Numbered from the stretch's first letter, positions 1 through 12,271 are shown. The stretch is DNA of 64,000 nt from Circinella minor (GCA_016758965.1 JAEPRB010000042.1:156324-220323), one strand, 5' to 3'. Program-made: numbers and translations. The notes: generated by a model not told the origin, from the letters alone.

Positions 1-223
1 CAGGTTGTTGCTGTTGTTGAGGGGCAGTTGCAGCAGCTGCAGCTTGTTGTTGAACTTGAGCTTGTTGATATTGCTGTTGAGATGAAGAGGGTGGTACTTG
101 TTGACTTTGAGACATATCAGGTTGAGATGGTTGCTGTTGTTGTACAGGTTGTTGCTGATAACAGTTGTTATTATAATATGGATCTTCAGAAAAAGAGCGA
201 TGCTGACGAAGGCGTCCAAACAT
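1..223 (-). CDS. PolyQ/Ala-rich protein, 5' end only
   Basis: On the minus strand an ATG at 223-221, directly preceded by an in-frame TGA, opens a frame that runs off the left edge (about 74 codons visible). It starts MFGRLRQHRSFSEDPYYNNN and then becomes a low-complexity stretch rich in Gln, Pro, Ser and Ala with repeated QQQ runs and an alanine run. Such tracts are common in fungal transcriptional regulators and RNA-binding proteins, but no domain is visible, so no function is assigned. The plus-strand frames over the same bases are shadows of the CAA/CAG repeats. Confidence 0.6.
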   Translation of the reverse strand, partial: MFGRLRQHRSFSEDPYYNNNCYQQQPVQQQQPSQPDMSQSQQVPPSSSQQQYQQAQVQQQAAAAATAPQQQQQP

Positions 224-1218
224 TCAAAGAGAAAAGAGAAAAGAAGAGAGAAAAGAAGCGAAAAAAAAAGGTGGAAAGTGGAAAGAAGTAAAAATAAACA
301 AAAAAGGAACGTGTGAGAGAGAAGCGAATTTTACACATTTGCAACTCGACGTTAAAACTAGCACAATAACAAAAAAAAACTCACCTTTTCAACTCGTGAA
401 AAAGTAAACAATACCCGATTTGGGTAATGGAGAAAGTAAGTTTATGTTTCAAGTGTGGTACACCCTCCCTCACCCTCACCTGGACCAGTGTGTTCCGAAA
501 TGTTGTGTACAACGTTTTGACCCATGATCACGATTGAAATACTCTATAATATAAAAAAAAGGATCGACATCCCTTATAATTATTATTATCATTTTTATCC
601 ACAGCACTAAAGTGCTTTCTTTTTTTTAAACATATTTATTTGTATTATTATTAAACTTTTTTTTTTGTTATTTTTGTCGTCTATAAATTTTTTTTTTGAC
701 AGGTGTCACTAAATTTTGTATATCTCTATATTGTTTTTTGTCCATCCATTTTTGTTAATAAATAAGTACATACGTATAAATAATTTCATCATTGTTAACC
801 ATATACATATACATACTCTATACATTTATTACGTCATTTGTTAATTTCTTCGCAAGACGATGAGCGTACATCCACTGATCTTATATATGATTCAATATTA
901 TTATCATTAAAAAAGTTAAGTTTAAACATGATCTATCTCTCATCAATGTAAAAAAGAAAAAATAAGGATCAGTAATCTTATATATATATCTGCTCTTCTA
1001 TAAACAAACTAAAAAAAGTAATCCATAGTTACCAACTTTTACCTAGGAACAAACTTTCACGTATTACCTTTAATGGATGTATTTGATACAAATGTTTTTG
1101 TTTTCGCTGCTTCGGTTAATTTATATTACAGTACAAAAATCCCGTTTTAAACCTGTTGTTGAAGTATTTTCTCTAGTTTTAATTATTATCTATTTTTAAT
1201 AACATTCAAAGTTAAAAA

Positions 1219-1249
<31 letters not shown>

Positions 1250-1814
1250 GAGAAAAACAGGATTACAATATAACATATGCTTCTTTATTCTCTAATTTAA
1301 TTTTAAATTTTAAGCTTTTTTTTTTCGATTGAGAAAAAGAAATACGGCGTAAATTGAAATACATAAGATAAATTAAAAAAAACCAGTTATTGTAATTTGA
1401 ATATTTGAATATCTGTCTTTTGTATTGTTATTTGTTACAATATTTGTAATAATAATGAGGAGAACAATATGAGAGAAGATAGAATAAAGATGATGGTACT
1501 AGAAATAAATGACAAAAAGAAAAAAAAATATAATAAGGAAAATGGAATGAAAGGATTATATAATAAAAAAACGTCAATATGAAAAACAAAATGAAACGAG
1601 ATGCAATAATGATAATGAATACGTAATTAAAAAAAAGAGTATGTCTGAATAACAAGAGAGAAGAAATAATTAGATATAATTATGATATGTGTGTGATCAT
1701 GGGTAAAATAACAAGAAGGAGAAAAATGGACAGGACATAATGATAATCAATATTACTAAAAATTTATTTTTTCTTGCTTTTCTTCATACCGAACGAATTT
1801 GAAGAGGATGTTGA
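224..1814. other. AT-rich intergenic stretch, no gene seen
   Basis: About 1.6 kb upstream of the polyQ gene and downstream of a pseudogene. It holds homopolymer runs, including about 29 T at 1220-1249, and short AT microsatellites. No frame here has exon-like flanks or a recognisable protein. It probably contains the promoter of the polyQ gene. Confidence 0.5.
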
Positions 1815-3752
1815 TTATGACGAGTTGCTCTTACTTGGTATAAAGGAGGGAGGAAGGATGCTTGTTTCACCGTGAGCAGAAGGACGTACCCTGGTATTGC
1901 AACATAACTCATACATATCATTAATCAAGGTTCTACCGTGTACAGCTAGTTCCAGAACTGAAAGCATTTTCAATACATAGTCGTCATTTGTCATAGGATA
2001 TATAAGTTCCTCGGATATTCTGACACGAACAACGTTTCCTTTGAAGCAATCAAGATCAATCAATTTAATGCCAGTTCCTAATGATATACTTGATTAGTTA
2101 ATAAGCTAATATTTTCAACAATCCTTGCATAATAATAGTTGTTATTGTTAAATTATTATTGTGTATATATACCATTTATATTGTATCCTAAGACATGTGC
2201 ATCTCGCAATAATGATGGACGATGATTGATGATCTCTGTAAGCATGTCTTTTAGAACTAATGGAAGTTTTAACATGGAATCTTGGAATTCCTTTGTATTA
2301 TCTCGTCTTGCCCCGATTTCTAATCCACCAAGTTCTATATCACTGCCGATGTAGATCGTATCAATCCGCCTTCCGATCTTTTCTCGCTCAATCTCCAGAC
2401 TAGATGACAGTTTACGCTTTTTATTTAAAAGATTTGCATGAGAATTAGAAGTTTTCTCTTTTCTTTAAAATAAAAAAAAAATAAAAATAATTGTTAATGT
2501 TGTTACTTAGTTTTTGCCCAGCTACATATAAAATTATGTACTTACCGTAATGCTTGAATGTTTGAGTTATGAAATATGGTATTAACAGGAAACCAAAGGT
2601 AATACAATGAATCACTTTCTAAAAATCTTTGGATGGGTGTGGAAGAGCCAGGAATAAAGAATTTGGAAGTTTGCATCAATGCCTGAGATAGCCATGCTAG
2701 GAGAGGATCGTTTATTGGATGATGTTTAATTTGGTGTCCATAGTCATAGGCTTCTAGCACTCCTTTCTAACATTAGTTATGGCCATGAGAATAATTAGTT
2801 AGTAATCACTAAAGGTATTTCATCTTTATCTTTCGGCAACATTTAACATAACTTTACCAATTTTTCAACTTCGTTAAATTTTGATACCAGCCCAACAGGG
2901 ATGGGACGAAGTACAGGCTTGCCAGAATTTCTCAATTCTTCCAGTTCTTCCTTGTTAAAGTAATCTTCCCAATTTGGATTACAAGTATCTAAAATGAAAG
3001 AGAGTGCAGGGCTGCAGAACAATTTGATCAATAACCCAGTTTCTCCTTTGTCTCTTCCAATCACCAATACTTACTGCACGTATGTGAGGGTAGATACAAA
3101 TTCTTTCATTTTGCTTTCAACTGTCCATGGTTCTTTGTCTTCAAGTGCAGCACGTCATCTAGTCGCATCCAAATACCAACAAGACTCTGGATTTAATTCT
3201 TCATATAACTTCACGATCCTTTCTCGGTCACCAACTTCTAACGGTGTTTTTAATGTTGGACGTGATGAGGATTGTAAAGAAGAAGAAGAAGGTGTTGATA
3301 TCTCCGAACTCGGACTTAGTCTTGAAGTTGATTCAGCTGGTGAGGTGTTGTCTTGACTTTTAGGCTTGTTTTTAAAACGTCTCCAGCTTGGTTTGACAGA
3401 ATCCTAACCATATCATGAAAATCGCGTTAGTGTATTTTACTCACGGGAAGTTAGTTTATTATTAGCCTTTCGCAATTACCATCTGTAGTCCAAGTTCATA
3501 AGCACAATCTTGAATGTTTTTGATCCATAATGCTTTATAATCCATCGTCAATTCAGAAGCAGGAGAGTTTTGAGAGATTTCTGTTGCCATGGCATCTATG
3601 ACAGATTGAAAGGTGATTTTTTCTTTCTCTTTCATACCACTCAAAAAAGAACGGATTGCTGGTATATTATTAGTTCTTATATTTTATATATTCCATTGAA
3701 GAAACTGCATTATATTACCTTTAATCCTTTTATCAATAGAAGTTTCAGTCAT
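1815..3752 (-). pseudogene. PD-(D/E)XK-like mucoralean family protein with one nonsense codon
   Basis: Seven exons can be joined on the minus strand: 3752-3719, 3658-3480, 3403-3075, 3011 to about 2852, about 2774-2546, about 2474-2171 and about 2067-1815. The joined protein starts MTETSIDKRIKAIRSFLSGM, has a Ser-rich linker, and ends in a conserved block with RRIDTIYIGSDIELGGLEIG, then KLPLVLKDML and KLIDLDCFKGNVVRVRI. I recall this block from hypothetical proteins repeated in Mucorales genomes. The spacing D...ExG..E suggests a restriction-endonuclease-like fold (inference). A single TGA at 3157-3155 interrupts an otherwise continuous frame between DATR and RAALEDKEPW, a position where CGA to TGA would be a simple transition. 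All splice junctions look intact, so decay is recent. It could still be expressed as a truncated product. Confidence 0.65.
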
Positions 3753-4076
3753 AATTGGCACTGGATTTCCTACACAAAAAGTTGACTAGGTAACAAGAAA
3801 AATAAACGCTGGATGATAAATATCAGTTCCGCCAGTTGACTTAAATCTCACTGTTAATTTTTGACTATAAACAATAATGCATAATGCGTAACAAAAATTT
3901 CACTGAAGTATATAAAGAATATAGTGAACACCAGGAATTAAAAGAACTTAGTAATTCATGACCAAATAACATGTCACTAAATATGTAAAGAATTAATTAG
4001 AGATCTATGTTAATATTTAGATAATATATATACATGTAAAGGTTTGAACTAGTAGATGTGAACCTTTTTTATTTTT
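3753..4076. other. Short intergenic stretch
   Basis: AT-rich spacer between two minus-strand protein remnants. An upstream exon of the pseudogene could lie here, because TTTTTGTGTAG before its first exon resembles an acceptor. No coding frame is supported. Confidence 0.35.
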
Positions 4077-4375
4077 TTACACGTGAGTAACAGGCCTTGT
4101 TTCGTTTGGATAAGAGCCATAATAAGCCACTTGGAGCCCATTGATTAAAAGCTTAGGAGCACTATAACTAGAGCAATCAGGATCAGATCTTTCTTAAGTA
4201 ATATCCAATTCGAAATAATATGCTTTCTTATTATTAGGTTGACGGTTGCAAGTGAATAGTGATCCAGTGTTAGTACATCATCAACAATTGTTCGTTTAGT
4301 CCGAAGGACTGGACGAACCTGAACTGATAGAGTGCTGTCTTCAGAGAAAGGAAAAACCGCTTGAACCAAGGAGCG
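4077..4375 (-). pseudogene. Unidentified protein C-terminus with a frameshift
   Basis: The minus strand encodes LRSLVQAVFPFSEDSTLSVQ followed by VRPVLRTKRTIVDDVLTLDH in one frame. After ILLKK the homologous-looking sequence moves one frame over to RSDPDCSSYSAPKLLINGLQ, ending PNETRPVTHV and a TAA at 4079-4077. A TTTAG just upstream looks like an intron acceptor. I do not recognise the family. It lies between two transposon-type remnants and is probably a broken C-terminal fragment. A cryptic intron at the switch point is the alternative to a frameshift. Confidence 0.35.
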
Positions 4376-4613
4376 TAACTAAAGTAGTTGTGATCTGACA
4401 GGGGCTCGGGTAATATAAGTGGGGCCAAAAAAAAAAAAACAAAAATGGCCCGAAGCGAAGCTGAGGGTTATTTTTTTTTCAATCCAGATTGTAAATGATG
4501 AGTAGAGTAAAAGGAGTATTAATTTAAGTAATGATATAAAATATTTTGAAGAAAATTAAAAGATAAAGATTAATAGCTAGGAAAAGAGTATGGCTTATAT
4601 AGTAACGTAATAT

Positions 4614-7600
4614 CTAGTTATTTCTGTTCCATTGGGGACACTTTTGTTTTCCTGTTTTGCCCTTACACGTTACACTTCTACAGATCGTGCAAGATTTAGC
4701 TTTTCGTAAAGGTGGAAGGTCTGCTGTAGTGAATACTGTTGGGTGAGAAAGAAGGTTAGGGGATTGTGTATTATTCTGTTCAACGTTGTTAGATAATGGC
4801 GAGGAAGAAGAAGAAGATGATGATGACGATGCATCATTGCTTTGCTGATAATTATCATTATTTCTAATACATATATGATTTCTTTGTATAGCCACTGGTA
4901 GAATTATAGGTGTATGCTTTTGTATAGTGGGTGTAGAATATGTAGATGTAATTTTTTGAGGTCTTGTAATATCATTGCTATCTAAACGAGGTATTTTCAG
5001 CGCTGCAGGTGATTTTGCATCTGGGATGTGACGCTTTCGAGTTGATGAACAAAGATCTTTCTGCAGTGATTCAAGCGGCTCTTTATAATTTTGCTTTGTT
5101 TTACTAATATTTTGGAAGTCTTTCCAGACGTTATAGTAGCTTCGCAGATGCTCCGGTGTTTTGTAAAAGAAGTTTTTGCCATCGACAATTGTGGACCAAA
5201 TCTTTGCAAATACTTCAAAATCAGGGATTCTATGATTAATATAACTCTCACTAAATTTTGTCTTAAGTATATTGTCAAATTTGTCACGCTCGGCCTGTGT
5301 CTGCACTGGCAAAATTGGATAGACAACTCCTTGGCGTCTTGCAATAAATTTATGTTGAGCACCAGCAATTTGTAATGTTGAGCCACATAAAATAACCAAA
5401 GTTGCCAAATCTGAAGAAGATGTATACTGCTTTACAGAACTGTTGGATGTATGATCGATTTGTTCAATACCATATAATTCTAACACAGAGCTAGGAAGTT
5501 GCCCAATACCGAAACTTTCATCAGATGGTGCAAGTTGAGAAGCATATCTATGAACCCCAACTTCATTGTAAGTATACGCTAGTCCAAGTTTTTCACGCAT
5601 GTCGTTGATATGTTGTGTGAGCCAGGGCTCATAATGACCTTTGTGAACTCGACCATATCGGTTAATTGTTCCAACCTAAAAAATATAATACAATTATTAA
5701 GCATGCGTTTATATGACTTAACTCTTCTTTATTGTTTATATATTATAGCACCTACATCAATGTTATGCCGTAATCGATAGTCTGCGAGTACTGCATCCGT
5801 TAACTCAGGACTAGCTCCAAATGAACCGAATTTTCTTATTATATTCTGATGTATGCCCCCTTCTAATGAATTGGTTCCTCTACAACAACGATACAATGGC
5901 AATCCATCCCTATCCTTTCTCATGTGGAAGTAAAATGAAAATCCTGGAGGATCTGAAACCTGTCCTTCATGAATCGATTTGAGAATGTTCTTTGATTGTT
6001 TCCATGCTTCATTGTCAAATAATGAACGCCCAGTTCGTGCACATTTTAGAGGACCGTATATTTCAAAAAGCTGTTTTACTTTAGGATAAAGTTTTTCAGG
6101 AGGAGGAATGGTTCCTAAAAAAACGTATTCTTACTGTTACAATTTCCATTGATGAGTCCAATTATGTTTCTTTTACTTACGTTTTACTCTACGAAATAGC
6201 CAACGCGGATTCTTGATCAACTTTTCATTCCAAGTGGTTCCTTGCTTTAGCAAGACCGCTTCTACTTTTTTTTTATCATCCTCGTCAACAACGAAGAGCG
6301 CATCCCGTAATCTACGTGAAAAATCATTAGCAAGTCCATGTCTACGCGGTACCTTGATTTGGTCCATAAGATGGAAAACGTCTTTAATAATTCTTGACCT
6401 TATTGGTTCAGCATGCTCATATTGAGAAGGAAGGGAAGAAAACTCTGTACGTCCATATTCGCTGCTTTTAACTTCCACTTCTGATAATTCTACACGTTGC
6501 TGTATTTGTGCTTGATCATTATAAAGTATATCATCGACTACATCGTTATAACTATCGTTGCGCTCTTCAATATTCTGTTCATCTTTATGAAGTAAAAATA
6601 AAAATAAGTATGTGGCATCAACAATTTGTAATGTTGTTTTTATTTATACCTTCGTCTGTTGTGTTTTCACCTTGTGTGAATGTGAATTGTTTCACCTCGA
6701 CCGGGTTCGCTGTTCGAAGATCAGATAGCCTTACTGCAATTTGAAATGGTACTTCACCATATTCAGAAAGAGGTTTCGATTGTGAATCCATTGCACCTGG
6801 TATTACTACCTGTTTTACAGTAATAATCACTTGTGATGCTGTTACTTTCTTTCCATTACATTTATCTTGTTGGCAACTAACTTCACCATATGCTGCAGCT
6901 TCAGTCATATGACCTGGGCTGTATGAAATACTTGTTCCTAGTATACATATAAATATTAACGTTATAAAATACATCATACTTATATTGAAAAGACGTAATT
7001 GTTATATATTAATATATACCTTCATTCACAGGCTTTTTTATCTTCTTTCCTACTACTTGCTTTTGCTTTACATTATTATATATTTCCAAACCAGCCCACG
7101 CATCAAGGGCAGCATACTCTTTCTGTGCTGTAGATAATCCAAAAATATTGCTCCAATCACTACATCTTACATTATCATCTTTTGGAAGAAAACGTTCTAA
7201 CACCCTAGAACAGATATCCGACAGGCTTATTCGCTGTGTGCTGATGAGTCCTCGTTCTTTGCAGAGTGCTGCAACATCGTATGCACCTCTGCAACTCACC
7301 GAAAAATCGCGCTCGATTTTTTTAAGGTCTTCTTGTACCTTTCGTCCAACTTTGATAATTTTTGAACTGGAGAGAACTTCGCTCAATGATGGTGGTAACT
7401 TATGAATCTGCCCAACACAATAAATGTCAACATTTCTGCTAGTAGCAATTTGTATGGTGCCGATTCTTCCAGGTCCATATCCTTCAATAACTGGCCATTC
7501 ACAATCAAAACCTACTACCAATTCTTTTTTCTTATTTGTTCCTTCAACTTCTACTTGATCCAATAGATCCTTAGCAGCTGATTCCATATCATCTGGCTCT

Positions 7601-9359
7601 TGAAAGCAGCGGATCTGGACTTGGTCTCCGGGTATCATCAATTTGGGATATTTACTGTTATCAATTACAGTTCCAGGCTCAGGCTTGTCTACTGGTTTAA
7701 CATCTGACTTTAATGATGGAAACACACTCTCCAATAAGTTTTTGTCCCCTCTAACATTATCTGTAAAAAAAATTTGAGGTTGAGAATGCCCATAGAGATC
7801 AAGTGAACGGCGTAATGCATCAAAAGCATATTTAAGGTGACTGATAGATTTAGTTGGGACAAGAAACTGAACCCGCACTTCTTCATACTCGTTCAAAACC
7901 GTGTATAAGGCTGTAAAAGTTGGCGTGCCATCAACCTTGCCCATGAGTTTGATGATTTTAAAGCTATGGTCGCCTTTCAGATAGGATGCATCAAGAACCA
8001 TCATCTGCTTATTGAGAAGGTGGCGAATTTCTTCGGTATACGTTGTATAAAACGATCTGAGATATTGGGCAGAAGGGACATAGCCAGCATAACCTTTAGC
8101 ATCGTTGAATGAAGAGAACGGTAAGATATTTTTGTTTGGTTTGAGCATCATTTTTATAGTTGGATTTTCTTTTAGAAATGCAGCACTATTCAAATACTGA
8201 AATTCTGATCTGGAATGTTTTAATGTATGTAATTCAACTAAAAGCTTGTGAAATCGTTTAGGACCCACCGAATTCTGTATTAATGGTCGTAGCATATCAC
8301 CAACTACTTTCGATAGTCCACCACGTTGAGTGAGATAGGCTGGGTATTGACACTGCAGAAATTTGGGTAATTGCCGTATAATCTTTTCGTCATTAGCCAT
8401 AAACGAGGCACCACACTGTTCACCCTCACATTCGTAACGTGCTGATAATATATAAAATGAACTTGAATTATACTCGAGTTAATATCCCATTAAAAATTGT
8501 TTTCATCTTTTCAATATGAAATGTTTCGTATTTCTTACTCTGTTATATCTACCACTCGACGACATCTGTTGCCATAACCTTTCGATTTCATTGGATACTT
8601 TTTGCAAGTTGGACAGTTCAATTTTTTGTTGTAATCTTTAATGAGTATTTTTGGATTCCAAAGAAAAATTCGTGGGATATAAGAAACGCTGGGATCAAGA
8701 TTTTCATGGAGAGCAAAATAAGGATCCTTAGGGTATATCCAAAACGTCCCTTGTTTGTATTCATCTGGATATCGTTGTGCTGCAACACGTTTTTGAACTT
8801 CCTTAAGGTACTTTTGTATAGCTCCTAATTCGGTTTGTGTTGAATCATTGCTATTTGTTTCATTTCCATTTCTGGTTCCTGTACCTGTAAACTCGAGCTC
8901 GAAGTCTTCAGTACCATCCCCCTCTGTGTCCTCTTCAATATTATCTATATCGTCGATGTCATCATATATATTTTCGTTTGAGACACCATTATGGTCTTCC
9001 ACATCGGTCATAGAAGAAAGCATTTCCCCAAGAGGTGTTTCACTACTATCTTCTTGCTCTGTATTAGTTCCAGCATCCACAGCAGTAGATTTTCTAGGAA
9101 GTACTGATGATGGTGGTGATGGTGACGGTGTTGTACTTTTTTCTACTAGCGTGGATGATGATGCCGCTCCCTTTACAATAGAACTGTACAAGGGCTTTTT
9201 ACCTTTGTCAGTTGTTAAAGTGGAAGTATGCTCGCTATTGATGATATTTTTTGTTTTATCGCTGGTAAAAGACAAGGTTGTTTGTCTACCACCAGTATTA
9301 TTATTTTTGGTGGAGGTTCCTTTTTTTTTCTGCGATCCGCTTTGTTTTTGTTTTGGCAT
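4614..9359 (-). CDS. Intact transposase-like protein with nested DEDDy 3'-5' exonuclease (DUF6729-type)
   Basis: Six exons (9359-8539, 8461-7020, 6937-6650, 6582-6181, 6114-5756, 5675-4614) sum to 4374 nt, giving an uninterrupted 1457-residue protein from MPKQKQSGSQ. In order: a Lys/Ser/Asp-rich tail; a zinc-ribbon region with CPTC at 249-252 and paired Cys at 285/290; a transposase-like core with LDASYLKGD (Asp about 431) and FFTDN (Asp about 508); a WRN-like exonuclease with FDCEW (593/595), VQEDLK (652) and YAALD (723/727); then R-G-T-N-S-L-E-G-G with Glu about 1069; an Asn/Ser-rich linker; and a C-terminal zinc knuckle C-x2-C-x4-C-x7-C. The same order occurs, as I recall, in uncharacterised basidiomycete and mucoralean proteins annotated DUF6729. 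The function as a mobile-element transposase is inference. No stop or frameshift was found, and the splice sites are canonical. Confidence 0.8.
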
Positions 9360-10058
9360 TATATTGAAATGAGTTAAATTAATGTGAATGGCAGACAAGG
9401 TGAATGTTAAAGTTATGTAAACGCGTGTGGTGGTAACTAGTTTAACTATGAACTCGAAACAGCAAAGGTTATGCGAAATAATAATAAAGTTTTTAAGTTT
9501 TTAAAGAGAGAGAGTTTTTTTTTCAATAAAATCATTTTTGATTGGCTATTCAATAAACTGATTTCTTATTGGCTCAGAAGCCCCATTCATATTATCCGTG
9601 CCGTAACACTAGTTTATGCGATTTACTTGCTGATTGACATTATTGTGACATTTTTGTATCAATTAAATGTATCTGCTCTATTAAAAATTAATAATATATA
9701 ATAAAAGTATTAAGTATATATATATATATATATAATTACATAGTGTTCATATAAAAGACATATTATTAATATAGTGATATAAAATATAAAGTTTTTTTTT
9801 AAACATGCATAAGTTTTTGTTTCAAAAGGCGGAGATCATTATAGTATATCATCAGTAATGACATTTGGTTTATCTTATTTATATTTATCGTCCTCCTCAT
9901 CACTCGTAACCTTTTTCTATATGTTGGCTTATTTCTTTTCAGTCGCCGTAGCTGATTGTTTTTACGTAGATAATAAGTAAAATAATTCAATACAATATAT
10001 ATATAACTATTATTGCATAAATAAAAATCAAGAATAAAAAGCTAGATATACCTCTTCT
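9360..10058. promoter_or_regulatory. Upstream region of the exonuclease-transposase gene with two CCAAT boxes
   Basis: The stretch upstream of the minus-strand transposase ATG carries two ATTGG motifs near 9540 and 9569, which read as CCAAT boxes on the coding strand, about 180-210 bp upstream. A (TA)n run lies near 9717-9734. Between 9880 and 10058 there are weakly coding remnants (a short acidic frame ending KVTSDEEDDKYK) that may be the tail of the neighbouring KDZ remnant. No terminal inverted repeats for the transposase gene were identified. Confidence 0.35.
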
Positions 10059-11338
10059 TCACTTGTTTCCATGACATTAGGAACACGCTGTACTTTCGTC
10101 CTCTGGGATCTCTTCCAACTCGCCCCGGGTAAGTTGCTGATCAACACCACTTTTCACACGTTGATACATAGCATATGTATTTCCCAACGATTTTCGAATA
10201 TTATCGCTAATCTATTTAAAGTATAAAGCACAAGGAATAGTTAAGTATTGTAATAAAACTACATACATATTTACAGTTATTTTTATTTAATTTAAATTAT
10301 ACAAACTTGAAGATTATGCATCATAGCAAATGCATTGGAAAACGCCGTACATGATAACTGTCCTTCAGCATGAAATAAAGAATACCACTCCAAAAATGAC
10401 AAATGAAAAGCTATTCCTGGTTGTGAAGGAGATGCGGCAAAAAGATGATTTCGAAGTAATGTGATAGGCTCCTCTTCATGTTGACGACAGAATGTAAATT
10501 TGATCTTCTTTACACCTGTATTTTACATAATAATATTTTTCAAGGTTATGAGTATTTTACTATATTTAAAACAGACGACGCATTCTCTCACCCGTGTAGT
10601 AAAAGCAACGAATAACTTTAGAAGTCTTGGTAGTACAATCACAGATTTCAAATGTAATAGGCGGTGGATTTGCATCTGTACACTTAGGACCTTCTCCGTT
10701 TTTAAAACAATTGACATATTCTTTTTGAAGTGATGGGATCATGGTATTCCACTTTTCTTCAGTTTCCTTCATTCTAGCTGCATGAGATTTAGGTTTAGAA
10801 CGAGAAGAATGACCGCAAATGTCTTCAATAATAGTTTCATTACATCTTTGCTTATGTATATTTTCTTTAATATCCACAATATTAGATTCAACATTTATGA
10901 TGTTACGTAGTATTATTATCATATTACAATCATTTGTAAACAAATTTGTAAACAATGTAAAAGCTCTGTATAGTATATTTGAATTAAAGTATATATAGTT
11001 TACCATTTTGAAATTGATGTGTTTTTTCATCAGAAGCACTGCTATGTCCAATATCTGTCAATTTTTATTATTTTTATTAAATATCCTTTTTCTTTTAAAA
11101 AAAAAGACTTTTGAGTCTATAACTAAAATAAAATACCACGTTGTTTATCCTTACAAGGTCGTTTTGAAGCTCTAACAGGTTCTGAGTAACTTGAACTACT
11201 ATTTCCTGAAGTTTCAACAGGTGTCTGTTCTGTTTCATCTATTATTACATTACGTTGTTCCTGTGATTGTGGTTTGATAGTAGTCTGTTGAAATTGAGGC
11301 TTTGGGTGGCGAGGTATTTTTGGTCTATGTATTTTCAT
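10059..11338 (-). pseudogene. Decayed KDZ-type transposase N-terminus (CxC cysteine-cluster region)
   Basis: Starting at ATG 11338, exons encode a Pro/Gln/Ser-rich N-terminus, then IEDICGHSSRSKPKSHAARM, a Cys cluster with CDCTTKT, a join across a GTGAGA intron to KKIKFTFCRQHEEEPITLLR, and the block NHLFAASPSQPGIAFHLSFL followed by EWYSLFHAEG. This order (CxC cluster, LL.x..FPASP..P..AF..R.LD) is typical of cysteine clusters preceding KDZ transposases. The next exon ends E-D-E-S-T-A-C-S, stop, C-H-G-N-K, stop: a TAA at 10079-10077 replaces the residue between the Cys of a C-x2-C pair, and a TGA follows at 10061-10059. The catalytic KDZ domain that should follow is absent. It is therefore a truncated, dead element. 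Confidence 0.65.
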
Positions 11339-12271
11339 TTCGTTCCTTGATCTAGGTATTGTACTGACGATGAGATATAAAAAAAAAAGATAAAAGAGGA
11401 AAAAAAAAATTAGAAAAATTAAATATCTGTTTGTTCCGAAATAAAATAGCTGCTCTTTTATATTTTTTTCTGAAACTATGTAGCCACTAAATCTTATTTT
11501 ATCCGATTATGGCTAAACTATATTTTATAAGAATGGATGAGAGAGGACCTATTATATTTGATTATTTTGTATAAACATTTTTGATTGTAGATCCTTTTTT
11601 TTTTAAGATCGTTAAAAACAGTTGTTATTAATCTTATAATGTCCCTTTTCTATCCGGATTGTAAATAAATTAAACAATACAGTAGTGTTTACAATTAGCT
11701 TTATGTTTATTCTTGATGGAATGATGTTTGTCCAATAATTATTCATACAATGGATGAAATATATGTTCTATTTTATATGATGGTTCACTCCATTTGCTAT
11801 TGCTAATATGATTTATCGCTTTTTAACTCTACATTCAAAAAGCTATTATTATTATTCACGTTATTGATTAGAAAAATAGGAAGGTGTCCTCGTGTAAAAG
11901 GTTTATATTTTTAGCTTTATTTACTATTACAATCACCCACTGATTAGAAAGTGAAAGGTATATGGATTACTTTTCTAACATACATTTGATTATACGTATA
12001 GTATTATAATTTATAGTCTGATAACTTTTATATGTAAAAGCCTAATATTATTTTGCATGTCAATTTTATATTCATTCACACCCTCATTAAAATCATGGAA
12101 ATCCAGGGAATAATGGAAAAATTGACTTTATAAAATTTTCACATTCTTATTTATTTTGTTTTCAATGAAAGGGATTGAAACCTTACATAATCGAAATACT
12201 ATGCGCATTTAAGAAATTATATTATACATTAATTTTATTGTTTGTGAGGTTATGTAAACTGGATTGATATG
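11339..12271. other. AT-rich intergenic stretch, no gene seen
   Basis: Upstream of the KDZ remnant. Poly-A/T runs and short direct AT repeats only. A motif at about 11650 (TCCGGATTGTAAAT) resembles one at about 4483 (TCCAGATTGTAAAT) and could be a shared transposon-border motif, but no paired inverted copy was found. Confidence 0.35.

Noticed and set aside
2994..3356. 120-codon plus-strand frame
   Set aside because: Antisense shadow of exons 3 and 4 of the minus-strand PD-(D/E)XK-like pseudogene, which continues in frame across canonical introns.
4381..4613. Possible terminal inverted repeat of the exonuclease-transposase element
   Set aside because: No convincing inverted partner was found in 9360-9800, so element borders remain undefined.
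8848..9372. 174-codon plus-strand Ser/Val-rich frame
   Set aside because: It is the antisense of the Asp/Ser/Thr-rich first exon of the transposase-like gene, which is supported by splicing and domains.
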